Shown: positions 1 through 7,898 of the stretch, one piece after another
Layout: each line of letters starts with the position of its first letter
How positions within the stretch are numbered: the first letter of the stretch is position 1
Assembly: GCA_946478895.1 (NCBI GenBank)
Contig: CAMLDY010000001.1
Coordinates: 62,001 to 126,000, forward strand
Direction of reading: 5' to 3'
Source: an uncultured Gemmatimonadota bacterium
Lineage (GTDB): Bacteria > Gemmatimonadota > Gemmatimonadetes > Gemmatimonadales > Gemmatimonadaceae
Length of the DNA stretch: 64,000 bases
The notes under the pieces: model-generated
Databases searched by the model: none
Told to the model about the DNA's origin: nothing
The model's input: only the letters and a program-made list of their open reading frames with translations
Program-made: the position numbers and the translations under genes

Positions 1-688
1 TGACAGGCTTTACTACGGGTGCCGGCGTAGGCCGGATCAGGGCAAGCTTGCCGCGCACCTCGCCCCTTTTTGCATCTGCTATCCCCTGGATCTGGCGGCC
101 GATGGCTGTCGCTCTGGACGTCAGTGACAGGTACACCGGATCGACACCGCCGACGGCGCCGAATGCGTTCCGTTCCCGCTCGATATCAGCCAGAGAATCG
201 AGCAGAACGCGCACTCGCGGATCAGCCGCGACGCTCGGCGAAGCGGCAAGCGCGCGATAAGAGGTGGGCAGGGGAGCGTTCTCTGCTCGGTCGATCAGGC
301 GGTTAAGGGTCGCCAACTCGGCGCTCAGCGAATCGCGCTGCGCCCGTACTGCTGGCGGGAAAGTGTCGATGACCGTAACGGGAACGGGCATCAGGGCCCG
401 GCGGGTTGCATCGAGTACCGAATCGACCGATCTCAGCTCCGTGAGCGAACGGTCTCGCGCCGCAACAATGGGCGCCGAATCAGTAGGCGTCTCGATTCTG
501 GCCGCGACCTCCTGAGCCTTCCGGGATGCGTTCCGTGGGACCAGCACGAACGCGATCAGCGCCCCGATGAAGACCACGCCCCCGACGATCCCGAAAACCA
601 CGACCCGGCGCAGCGCGTTCCTCGCACGCGCGGCCATCCAGAGATAGGCAGAGCCGCCGCTCATCCGGGCGATGCTATGAACGTTCAT
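1..688 (-). CDS. Hypothetical single-pass membrane protein (C-terminus outside window)
   Basis: An open minus-strand frame runs from ATG at 688 off the window edge, giving about 229 visible residues. Residues 29-50 form one strongly hydrophobic segment preceded by Arg-rich sequence, so a single membrane anchor with the N-terminus in the cytoplasm is likely. The rest is Ala/Arg/Asp/Ser-rich and predicted mainly helical. The layout resembles chain-length or tether-type membrane proteins, but no family motif is recognisable. An in-frame ATG at 664 is an alternative start; neither has a clear Shine-Dalgarno. Function unknown. Confidence 0.7.
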   Translation of the reverse strand, partial: MNVHSIARMSGGSAYLWMAARARNALRRVVVFGIVGGVVFIGALIAFVLVPRNASRKAQEVAARIETPTDSAPIVAARDRSLTELRSVDSVLDATRRALMPVPVTVIDTFPPAVRAQRDSLSAELATLNRLIDRAENAPLPTSYRALAASPSVAADPRVRVLLDSLADIERERNAFGAVGGVDPVYLSLTSRATAIGRQIQGIADAKRGEVRGKLALIRPTPAPVVKPV

Positions 689-844
689 CGAGTCAAAGAT
701 TCACTGAGTCGGGGGCAGGCGCGAGGGGAGCGGCCAACGGGACTGTAACCGATCGGACGTTGCCACTGCGTTAGGTCTTCCCAATGCCCTCCAATCTAAG
801 GGTTGGCGGGCATTTGGCAGCACGGAAAAGTCCTGTTGCGTGAA

Positions 845-870
845 AAAGGCGGAGCCGCGGCTCCGCCTTT
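845..870. terminator. Bidirectional Rho-independent terminator
   Basis: A perfect GC-rich stem (AAAGGCGGAGCC paired with GGCTCCGCCTTT) is flanked by A-runs on the left and T-runs on the right, so it could terminate transcription on either strand. On the minus strand it lies 21 nt beyond the cupredoxin stop codon and insulates it from the next gene on that strand. Confidence 0.85.
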
Positions 871-890
871 TGTTGCGTTAACCAGCAGCA

Positions 891-1427
891 CTACTGGACG
901 GTAATAGTCCCCTTCATGCCAAGGGCAAGGTGCGGAGTGCAGTGGAACGGGTATTGACCCGGCTTGATTTTCGCGAACGAGATCGTCACCGACTCGCCGG
1001 GATTCATCTTCATGTTGCTGGACAGCTCGCTCATCTTGTCCGTACCCATGTTTGCATCGAGCTGGCCTTTGACATCAGCCGGGATGGTGGCTGGATCGAA
1101 AGCCACGTTGTGCGGTCCGCCGCTCACAACGACGAACTTGATGCCGTCACCCTGCTTCACGGTGATGTTCGCAGGCTCGAAGCGATAGCCCTTGGCGTCA
1201 CCGACCATGTTGACGGTCTTGGTTGTACCGGTGATCGGCGCCATCGTGCCCGTTGCACCGGTGCTGGTACCGGACGTCGTCGCTGACGCGCCGCCGGTGG
1301 TTGCCGTCGTCGTCGTCGCGCTGGTGTCGACAGCGACGTGCGTTGTATCGCCAGGCTTGTTTTCGCCGCCTGCGCAAGCGCTGAGCATCATGAATCCAAC
1401 TGCAACCGCGAATCCTTGGAACTGCAT
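891..1427 (-). CDS. Lipid-anchored cupredoxin (plastocyanin/azurin-like copper protein)
   Basis: The 178-aa product starts at ATG 1427 (GAGG 9 nt upstream) with a lipoprotein signal ending in LSAC, Cys18 being the likely lipidation site. A Thr/Ala/Ser/Gly-rich linker (about residues 30-65) leads to a cupredoxin domain. The type I copper ligands are readable: His106 in GGPHN, then Cys163, His166 and Met171 in HCTPHLALGM. Such proteins carry single electrons between periplasmic or outer-surface redox partners; the partner is not visible here. A longer in-frame ORF reaches 1586, but the signal peptide fixes the start at 1427. It is transcribed alone, with a CRP/FNR-type palindrome upstream and a terminator downstream. 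Confidence 0.88.
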   Translation of the reverse strand: MQFQGFAVAVGFMMLSACAGGENKPGDTTHVAVDTSATTTTATTGGASATTSGTSTGATGTMAPITGTTKTVNMVGDAKGYRFEPANITVKQGDGIKFVVVSGGPHNVAFDPATIPADVKGQLDANMGTDKMSELSSNMKMNPGESVTISFAKIKPGQYPFHCTPHLALGMKGTITVQ

Positions 1428-1489
1428 CGTTTGTGGCCTCCAGAGCCGTACAGTAGTGCACTTACAGGAATGCAACTTTCCCTCGGAGT

Positions 1490-1507
1490 TTGTGAATTTA
1501 TTCACAA
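1490..1507. promoter_or_regulatory. CRP/FNR-family operator-like palindrome
   Basis: TTGTGAATTTATTCACAA is an 18-bp perfect inverted repeat containing TGTGA-N6-TCACA, the classic CRP half-sites with the right spacing. It lies in the divergent gap between the cupredoxin gene (ATG 1427, minus) and the HisA-like gene (ATG 1577, plus), centred about 71 nt upstream of the cupredoxin start. A weak TTGCAT-17-TGTACG promoter match would place it near -60, a typical activator position. No CRP/FNR regulator gene is in the window, so the cognate protein is inferred. Confidence 0.55.
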
Positions 1508-1576
1508 GCTCGCCGACATGCAATGAATGCGGCACTTTCGTCTCATGATCCGTGCCCTCATGTCGCGCGACGCCAG

Positions 1577-2290
1577 ATGATCGCAATTCCCGCGCTCGAT
1601 CTTCGCGGAGGAGCGTGCGTGCAGCTCGCCGCAGGATCCTACGACCAGGAGTTGATTCGCATTCCGGATCCCGTCGGCGTCGCAGTTGCCTGGCGACAGT
1701 ACGGCTTCCGACATCTCCATGTCGTCGATCTCGACGCAGTTGCGGGACGCGGAAACAACTCGACGGAAGTTCAGAGCATCCTCGGCACGACCGACGTGGA
1801 GATTCAGGTCGGAGGTGGCGTGCGCAGCAGCGCGGCGATTCAGCAGCTTCTCAATGACGGTTCGCAGCGCGTGGTCATCGGTACGCGCGCGCTGGAAGAT
1901 CCTGACTGGCTCGCCGACATGGCGACGCTATTTCCAGGCTCGATCGTCGTCGCAGCCGACGTCCGAGGTCGGAAAGTTTTGTCTCACGGCTGGACCCGCA
2001 TTCATCCCAAGCTCGTTCTCGACATCGTCGAAGAGCTCAATGGACTTCCGCTTGCGGGCATACTGGTGACAGCGGTTCACCGCGAGGAAGCCATGAATGG
2101 AAGCGACCTGCCCCTCATGGAGGATCTGGCGGAAGCCGCTGAATTCCCCGTTTTCGCGTCAGGCGGCCTCGGAAGCGTCGGCGATTTGCGAGCGCTTGCC
2201 GACCGCGGAGTGGCCGCGGCAATCATCGGCGTCGCACTCTACAGCGGAGCAATGGATCCCTGGGCAGTCGCTGAAGAGTTCGCGGAGTAG
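1577..2290 (+). CDS. hisA: HisA-like phosphoribosylformimino-AICAR ribotide isomerase
   Basis: The 237-aa TIM-barrel protein of the HisA/HisF family starts at ATG 1577, where the alignable start IAIPALDLRGG begins; the ORF extends upstream to 1523 without family resemblance. HisA converts ProFAR to PRFAR in histidine synthesis. Asp8 (PALDLRGG) and Asp129 (VVAADVRG) match the acid/base pair, Thr165 is kept, and the phosphate loops VGGGVR and SGGLG are present. The usual RDGT stretch after beta-strand 6 reads HREEAMNG instead, so substrate handling may differ. No other histidine gene is nearby. HisA is the best call, but a divergent HisA/HisF paralogue is possible. Confidence 0.75.
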   Translation: MIAIPALDLRGGACVQLAAGSYDQELIRIPDPVGVAVAWRQYGFRHLHVVDLDAVAGRGNNSTEVQSILGTTDVEIQVGGGVRSSAAIQQLLNDGSQRVVIGTRALEDPDWLADMATLFPGSIVVAADVRGRKVLSHGWTRIHPKLVLDIVEELNGLPLAGILVTAVHREEAMNGSDLPLMEDLAEAAEFPVFASGGLGSVGDLRALADRGVAAAIIGVALYSGAMDPWAVAEEFAE

Positions 2291-2313
2291 CTCCCGTCCA
2301 CGAGCAAAAGTCG

Positions 2314-3588
2314 CTAGAACATACTGATGGTGCGCATGTTCAGTTTCGACGGGTCTCCGACATACGCAAAGCGAAATCCCTTCATGTATCGTCGAGCTAC
2401 GCGCTGAACGGCCTCGGGCGTAACGCTCTTCAGCTCGGAAACGAAACGATCGGCCTCTCGATAATCGCCCTCGTAAAGTTGTGACCGCGCGAGAAAGTCG
2501 GCCTGTGCAGCGTTTGTCTCGTTGTCGAGGAAATATTCGGTAATGAACTGCTCCTCGAGTTGTCTAAGCCCGATTGGGTCGAGCAGTCCCTGCTGCAGAT
2601 CGATGATCGCAGCGCGCATCAGTTTGAGCGTCGTGTCGGGCGCAACTGTCGAAACGTACAGCCCGCCGGCGGTTGCTGCACGGTCCATGAAAGGTGCATG
2701 CACATCGTAAGTGAGATTCTGCCGGGTACGGATTTCGGCGAACATGCGGCCGGTGAGGACTGATGTCGCGACTCGGAGAGCCTGGTAATCGGCGCCGCTG
2801 GCCAGCGGGCCGCTGTAGTACCCGAGGATGTAATTCGTGGGCAGCTGGCGCTGTTCGACCACGACAGCCGTTGGCGCTTCCGGAATTCGGGGCGGCTCCG
2901 TCCATTTGTACGACCCCTTTGGCAGCTGTCCGATAGTCTGCGCCACGAGGCGCTCGATGTGAGCGCGATCGATATTCCCCACTACCACCAGCAGCATCCG
3001 CGACGTCACGAACTGCGACTGCTGGTAGTCACGAAGCGCGGCGGAATCGAGCGCCTGGATCGAATTCTCGTTGCCGACGACCGACACCGAGTACGGGTGG
3101 CCAACGAATGTGATGCTGTCTGCGAGATAGTCGGCGAGCGCATCGGGATCATCCCGGCGCTGCCTGATACCCGATAGGTATTGGGCCTTTACCAGATTGA
3201 CGTCGGTCTTGTTGAGAGTCGGATGCATCACGCGGTCTGCGAAGATCGACCACGTAGAGTCGAACACCTCGGCACTCGACCGGATGCCGAACATCGTCCA
3301 GTCCGCGCTCGGCGCGACGACGATTTCGCTGCCCAGTCGCGACATGGCGCGCCTAATTAGGTTCCGCGGATACTTCAACGTACCGCGCTCCGATACGTCG
3401 AGCAGAATCGGCTCGATGCCCGCATTGGCATCGGTAACCTGACGCGCTCCGCCAAGCAAATAAAGATTGGCCGCGACGACATTGTTCGCGTTGTTCTGTC
3501 GCAGAATGACGTGCACGCCTGACACGTCGAAGCTGGTCGTGGCGGACGCCAGAGCCAGCGCAATCGACAGCAGCAGCGAAGAGACCAT
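2314..3588 (-). CDS. M16-family peptidase, non-catalytic partner subunit
   Basis: The 424-aa exported protein (hydrophobic signal, residues 1-17) has the two-lobed M16 fold. The N-terminal lobe has no HxxEH zinc motif: the position is occupied by ANAGIEPILLD. The C-terminal lobe keeps the Arg...Tyr substrate-binding segment (EIRTRQNLTYD), typical of the beta-like half of M16B heterodimers. Its ATG overlaps the stop of the upstream catalytic M16 gene by 1 nt, so the two are co-translated and probably assemble into one periplasmic peptidase. Confidence 0.88.
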   Translation of the reverse strand: MVSSLLLSIALALASATTSFDVSGVHVILRQNNANNVVAANLYLLGGARQVTDANAGIEPILLDVSERGTLKYPRNLIRRAMSRLGSEIVVAPSADWTMFGIRSSAEVFDSTWSIFADRVMHPTLNKTDVNLVKAQYLSGIRQRRDDPDALADYLADSITFVGHPYSVSVVGNENSIQALDSAALRDYQQSQFVTSRMLLVVVGNIDRAHIERLVAQTIGQLPKGSYKWTEPPRIPEAPTAVVVEQRQLPTNYILGYYSGPLASGADYQALRVATSVLTGRMFAEIRTRQNLTYDVHAPFMDRAATAGGLYVSTVAPDTTLKLMRAAIIDLQQGLLDPIGLRQLEEQFITEYFLDNETNAAQADFLARSQLYEGDYREADRFVSELKSVTPEAVQRVARRYMKGFRFAYVGDPSKLNMRTISMF

Positions 3589-4988
3589 TAGCGCGTCCCC
3601 GCCATGACCAGATCATCGGCGACAAGCTTCAGCGACTGGCGGGCATCGGGCGCGATCAGAACTCCCGCGATGTGCGGCTTGCCGAGGATGTACCGTCGCG
3701 CGTAGGCGCGCAGGTCGTTGATCGTCTGTTGTGCCATGTAGTCCACGTATCCCATGTAGTACTCGAGACTGGCGACGCTCCACCAGAAGCCGAGGGTATG
3801 TGCAAATCCCGAAGCACGCTCTCTGTCGAAAGCTGAAGTCACCGCACGGTGCGCCTTCACCGCCTCGAGCTCCTCCGCACTGAAGTATCCCGGCGTATCG
3901 AACTTGGCGATCTCGCCATACAAGGCGGCGAGCGCCTCCTTCAGCTGTTCGGGCGACGTTTGCCCGCTGATTGTGATGGGACCCGTGTGATTCAGGGTGT
4001 AATAGTTGACCCCTACCGCCTGCCACAGACCGCTGTCGACAAGGCGTTGCTGAAATTGCGACTGCGGATCGTTGAGCACATCAGAGAATACATCCGCGGC
4101 ATAGGTGGATTTGGGATCCTCCCCCACACTCGGCCCCTGCCATTGTACCTGAACCGTAACCGCGCCCACCGGAGCCTCGACGATCACGCCCTCACTCTTT
4201 GCAAGCGCCGGAATCGGCGGAATCGGATCGGTTACGAAGGGATCGGGGCCGCGCTTCCAGCCTCCGAGCTCGCGTTCAGCGATGGCGAAGACGTTTGCGG
4301 GAGTGACATCGCCGGCGACGATCAGAACAGAATTGTTCGGGATGTAATATTTCTGCTGGATCGCCCGCATTTTTTCCGGAGTTGTCGTCGAGACGATCTC
4401 ACGATTGCCGATCGTGTTCTTGCGGCTGTAGTTCCCGGGATAGAGCTTGAGATCGATCTGCCGCTGGAGCGCGAAGAACGGGCTCGACTCGTTGCGGTCG
4501 TACTCCCCGATCACGACCTGTCGCTCGCGCTCCAGCTCATCGCGCCGAAAGAGCGGTGCCTGGATCGCCGCCGAGACGAGGCCGATGGCGTCCTCGAGCT
4601 TTTCGGTGGGAACCGTCATGTAGTAATTGACGCGCTCTTCCTGGGTGCTCGCGTTGAAGACGGCGCCGAGTTCCGACGCGCGATCCCAGAACTCGTTCGG
4701 CTCGGGGTACTTCGCGTCCGCGCGAAAGAACATGTGCTCGTACATGTGGGCGAGCCCTTCGTACTCCGGCGTCTGTGTAAATGACCCGTTCTTGACATCG
4801 ATCTCCACAGTTGCCAGCGGAACGCCGTGATTCTCGACGACGATGACTTCCAGACCGTTGGGCAGAACTTTGCGCTGGATGATTTTCTCGAGCTCCGCTC
4901 GCTGGCCCCACGCGTGCACGGGGGCAAGGAACGCGAAAGCGAGCGCAAGAGTGGCGCAGCAACGCTGGAAACCTTTTCTTTCGGACAT
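3588..4988 (-). CDS. M16-family zinc peptidase, catalytic subunit
   Basis: The 466-aa secreted protein starts at ATG 4988 (an in-frame GTG at 5018 is an alternative), with a signal peptide to about residue 28. The inverted zincin motif is intact: His81-Met-Tyr-Glu84-His85, with the third ligand Glu162 in the ERQVVIGEYDR helix. M16 enzymes enclose and cleave short or unfolded peptides in a clam-shell dimer. The following gene supplies a non-catalytic partner (1-nt overlap). The ATG overlaps the divergent murB ATG by 2 nt, so start-region sequence is shared by both strands. Confidence 0.9.
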   Translation of the reverse strand: MSERKGFQRCCATLALAFAFLAPVHAWGQRAELEKIIQRKVLPNGLEVIVVENHGVPLATVEIDVKNGSFTQTPEYEGLAHMYEHMFFRADAKYPEPNEFWDRASELGAVFNASTQEERVNYYMTVPTEKLEDAIGLVSAAIQAPLFRRDELERERQVVIGEYDRNESSPFFALQRQIDLKLYPGNYSRKNTIGNREIVSTTTPEKMRAIQQKYYIPNNSVLIVAGDVTPANVFAIAERELGGWKRGPDPFVTDPIPPIPALAKSEGVIVEAPVGAVTVQVQWQGPSVGEDPKSTYAADVFSDVLNDPQSQFQQRLVDSGLWQAVGVNYYTLNHTGPITISGQTSPEQLKEALAALYGEIAKFDTPGYFSAEELEAVKAHRAVTSAFDRERASGFAHTLGFWWSVASLEYYMGYVDYMAQQTINDLRAYARRYILGKPHIAGVLIAPDARQSLKLVADDLVMAGTR

Positions 4989-5943
4989 GTCAGATTCAGT
5001 GAAAGCCCGCTCGGACACCTACGGGCAATTAGCAGCTCGTGTAGATGCCAAGAGGCTCAAACGCAATGAGCCTCTCGGTCAATACACCACATTCAGGATC
5101 GGTGGTCCAGCCGATCTCTTTTACGATGCAACATCGGCCGACGATCTGGCAGGGGCAGTCAGCGCCGCGCGGGATCTGGGGATCGAGTATTTCGTCCTCG
5201 GCCTGGGCGCCAATATCCTCGTCGGCGACAAAGGATTCCGCGGGCTGGTGATTCGCAACACCTCCAGTCACCTGAAATTTCTCGACCGAGGCAGACTTTG
5301 GGTTGAGTCCGGGGCGGTGATGGCGAGGCTGATACCTCAGGCAGTAGAGCGCGGATTGTCGGGCCTCGAGCATTACGTCGGAATCCCGAGCACCGTCGGC
5401 GGCGCTGTCTGGCAAAATCTTCACTTTCTGTCCCCGGCCCCCGCGCGCGAGCGTACGATGTTCATCGCCGAGGTGTTCGACACCGCGGAGCTCCTCACTC
5501 ACGATGGCCAGCGCAAGGTTGTCGATCGGGACTACATGCAGTTCGGGTACGATACCAGCACCCTCCACAAACAACGCGACATCGCGCTGGCGGTGACCTT
5601 TCAGCTCGAGCAGGGTGATACCGCGGTGATGCACCGCATCATGCAGGAGAATCTCAGCTGGCGCGGTGGAAAGCATCCATGGCTGGAGTATCACCCGAGC
5701 GCGGGATCGATTTTCAAGAAGATCGAAGGTGTGGGTGCCGGCCGGCTCATCGACCAGGTCGGCCTGAAGGGCTTTCGTCATGGCGACGCCCAGATCTCAC
5801 ACATTCACGCCAACATCATGGTCAATCTGGGCAAGGCCACCGCGAAGGATGTGCGCGAGCTGATTGCCATCGCTCAATCCAGGGTCCGAGAGCAGTTCGG
5901 ACAGAATCTCGAGCCAGAGATTGGTTTTATCGGAGAGTTCTGA
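4987..5943 (+). CDS. murB: UDP-N-acetylenolpyruvoylglucosamine reductase MurB
   Basis: This cytoplasmic FAD enzyme (318 aa) reduces UDP-GlcNAc-enolpyruvate to UDP-MurNAc for peptidoglycan synthesis. The N-terminal FAD lobe shows YTTFRIGGPADL and LGLGANILV; GIPSTVGGAVWQN is the core flavin-binding segment; the C-terminal lobe has SAGSIFKK with the proton-donating Ser and a terminal EPEIGFIG with the conserved Glu. The ORF reaches upstream to 4843, but that part is antisense to the M16 signal peptide and unlike MurB. ATG 4987 is taken as the start (GTG 4999 is possible); no good ribosome-binding site precedes either. It stands apart from any mur cluster. Confidence 0.93.
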   Translation: MSDSVKARSDTYGQLAARVDAKRLKRNEPLGQYTTFRIGGPADLFYDATSADDLAGAVSAARDLGIEYFVLGLGANILVGDKGFRGLVIRNTSSHLKFLDRGRLWVESGAVMARLIPQAVERGLSGLEHYVGIPSTVGGAVWQNLHFLSPAPARERTMFIAEVFDTAELLTHDGQRKVVDRDYMQFGYDTSTLHKQRDIALAVTFQLEQGDTAVMHRIMQENLSWRGGKHPWLEYHPSAGSIFKKIEGVGAGRLIDQVGLKGFRHGDAQISHIHANIMVNLGKATAKDVRELIAIAQSRVREQFGQNLEPEIGFIGEF

Positions 5944-5945
5944 GT

Positions 5946-7898
5946 TCAGGCTGTCGACAACTGTTCGACGCGCTCGGTGACTGAAGTCCATCGTTCGATT
6001 GCCAGATCGAGCGCCCGCCGCGCCTCATCGAGCTGCTTCCCGATCACGAGCGCTTTCTCGGTGCCCTCGCGGGTCGTATAGAGCTCGGGGTCCTCGAGAA
6101 CAGAGCTCAGCTCGACTACCTGGGCCTCCAGACGTCCAACCTCCTTCTCGCTTTCTTCGACACTTCTTCGGAGGTCTCGCAGCTCCTTCCGGCTATCGAC
6201 CCCGGTTAGTTCACTGCGCCTCATCGATTTTCGCTCTTTGACGCGCCGCAGTGACTCTCTTTCGGCAGCTGCAACCGATGCCGCGTGCTCGCGCTCCCGG
6301 CTTTGCTCCTCCCACTCTTCGAAGGATCCCGGGAAGTCGGTGATATGCCGATCGTGCAGCACCCAGACCCGGGTGGTGAGCGCTTCGAGCAGCGCCCGGT
6401 CGTGACTCACCAGAAGGATCGTACCCTCGTAAGCTCCGAGCGCTTCCTCGAGGGCCTCGACCGATTCAATGTCGAGGTGGTTGGTCGGCTCGTCGAGCAA
6501 CAGAAAATTCGCACGGCCGAGCACCAACATCGCCAGCGCGACGCGCGCACGTTCTCCGCCTGACAATTTGTCGGCACGTCGCTGCGCCTCGTCGCCGGAG
6601 AATCCGAACTTCGCGAGATGTCCTTGGACCTGACGCCGCTCCCAGCGCGGGCGGAGGTCGCTGATCACATCGTAAAGAGTACGATCCAGTGGTACCTGCG
6701 CCATGTCCTGACGGTAGTAGGCTGCCTGCACCGAGCCGCCAAGTCTCAGCTCTCCCGCTGCTACGTCCATCTCGCCCACGAGGGCACGCAGGAAGGTCGA
6801 TTTTCCGCTTCCATTTGGACCAAACAGCCCGACCACATCGCCTCTGCGAATGGTTGCAGTGAAATCTGAGATGAGGGTCCGATCCGCTACCTGCAGCGTG
6901 AGGTGCGTCGCGATTGCGACCTGGTCGCCGCCGCGCTCGGACATCTCCAGCCGCAGTGCCATCGCGCTGGCATCCTCGGCGATCGGGCCGCTCAGGCGTG
7001 GAAGTCTTCCCAACCTTTTCCGCCGTCCTTTAGCCTGCTTCGAATTCTGTCCGGCGATGTTGCGCCTGATGTAGTCCTCCTCGCCAGCAATGATCTTCCG
7101 CTGTTTGTCGTACGCGCGCTGCTGGCTCAATCGTCTTTCCTCGCGCTGAAGCAGGAACGACTCATAGGTGCCCGCGTAGGTCGTGGCCGTGCCGCCTTCG
7201 AGGTGCAGGACATGGTCGACTACGTTGGCGAGAAACGCGCGATCGTGACTGATGAGAAGAATCGTCTTGTCCGTACCACGGAGGTATTCCTCGAGCCAGC
7301 GAATGGTCTCGAGATCGAGATGGTTCGTCGGCTCGTCAAGGAGCAGGACATCTGCTGCGCTCACCAGTTGTCGCGCGAGCCCCAGCCTTCCGCGCTCTCC
7401 GCCGCTCAGTTGGTCGAGCGTCCGCGTGCGGGCTGCTTCGGCATCGAAGCCAAGTCCCTGCAGCACGGCGTCGACGCGCGGCGCAAAAGTGTACCCACCC
7501 TTGCGCTCGAATTGCTCGAGGTCCCGATCGTACTTCGCCAGCATCTGCGGCGTTGCCGATTCACCTGCTTCCGAAAGAAGCTGCGCCTGATCGGCGAGAG
7601 AGCGCTCAAGGGCCAACAACGCCGAGAATTCGCCGGCGCCCGCTTCCCACACCGTGCTGGCGTCCCCGAAATCGCGATGCTGCTCCAGCAGCGCAATGCC
7701 CAGCCCGGGCTGACGTGTCACTGCGCCTTCGCTCGGCTCGAGCGCGCCGGTGATCAGACGGAAGAGGGTCGTCTTGCCAGTACCGTTTCGCCCGAGAATG
7801 CCCCATCGGTCACCCTTGCCGACGGTGAAGGTTATTCCCGCGAAGATTCTGGACGCGCCGAATTCAACACCGGCGTTCGATACCGATATCTGGGTCAA
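5946..7898 (-). CDS. ABC-F family ATP-binding protein
   Basis: The 650-aa protein has two ABC ATPase domains and no membrane segments. NBD1 has Walker A GRNGTGKTT, signature LSGGERGRLGLA and LLLDEPTNHLD; NBD2 has GPNGSGKST, LSGGERARVALA and a second LLLDEPTNHLD. An Arg/Lys-rich inter-domain linker and a charged C-terminal coiled coil (about residues 540-650) give a Uup/YdiF-like layout. ABC-F proteins act at the ribosome, or for Uup in DNA transactions, rather than in transport. It starts with TTG overlapping the aminotransferase stop (TTGA) and is the last gene of the serine operon. Its exact subfamily cannot be set by eye. Confidence 0.9.
   Translation of the reverse strand: MTQISVSNAGVEFGASRIFAGITFTVGKGDRWGILGRNGTGKTTLFRLITGALEPSEGAVTRQPGLGIALLEQHRDFGDASTVWEAGAGEFSALLALERSLADQAQLLSEAGESATPQMLAKYDRDLEQFERKGGYTFAPRVDAVLQGLGFDAEAARTRTLDQLSGGERGRLGLARQLVSAADVLLLDEPTNHLDLETIRWLEEYLRGTDKTILLISHDRAFLANVVDHVLHLEGGTATTYAGTYESFLLQREERRLSQQRAYDKQRKIIAGEEDYIRRNIAGQNSKQAKGRRKRLGRLPRLSGPIAEDASAMALRLEMSERGGDQVAIATHLTLQVADRTLISDFTATIRRGDVVGLFGPNGSGKSTFLRALVGEMDVAAGELRLGGSVQAAYYRQDMAQVPLDRTLYDVISDLRPRWERRQVQGHLAKFGFSGDEAQRRADKLSGGERARVALAMLVLGRANFLLLDEPTNHLDIESVEALEEALGAYEGTILLVSHDRALLEALTTRVWVLHDRHITDFPGSFEEWEEQSREREHAASVAAAERESLRRVKERKSMRRSELTGVDSRKELRDLRRSVEESEKEVGRLEAQVVELSSVLEDPELYTTREGTEKALVIGKQLDEARRALDLAIERWTSVTERVEQLSTA

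Noticed and set aside
711..844. Possible small gene between the first two minus-strand genes
   Set aside because: No frame with a plausible start, ribosome-binding site and protein-like composition was seen; the gap holds only leader sequence and the terminator.
1192..1548. Plus-strand Val/Ala-rich ORF opposite the cupredoxin gene
   Set aside because: The hydrophobic look is an artefact of reading the antisense of a Thr/Ala-rich linker.
3849..4784. Plus-strand ORF of 311 codons opposite the M16 gene
   Set aside because: It is the antisense shadow of a well-supported M16 peptidase and has no recognisable domain.
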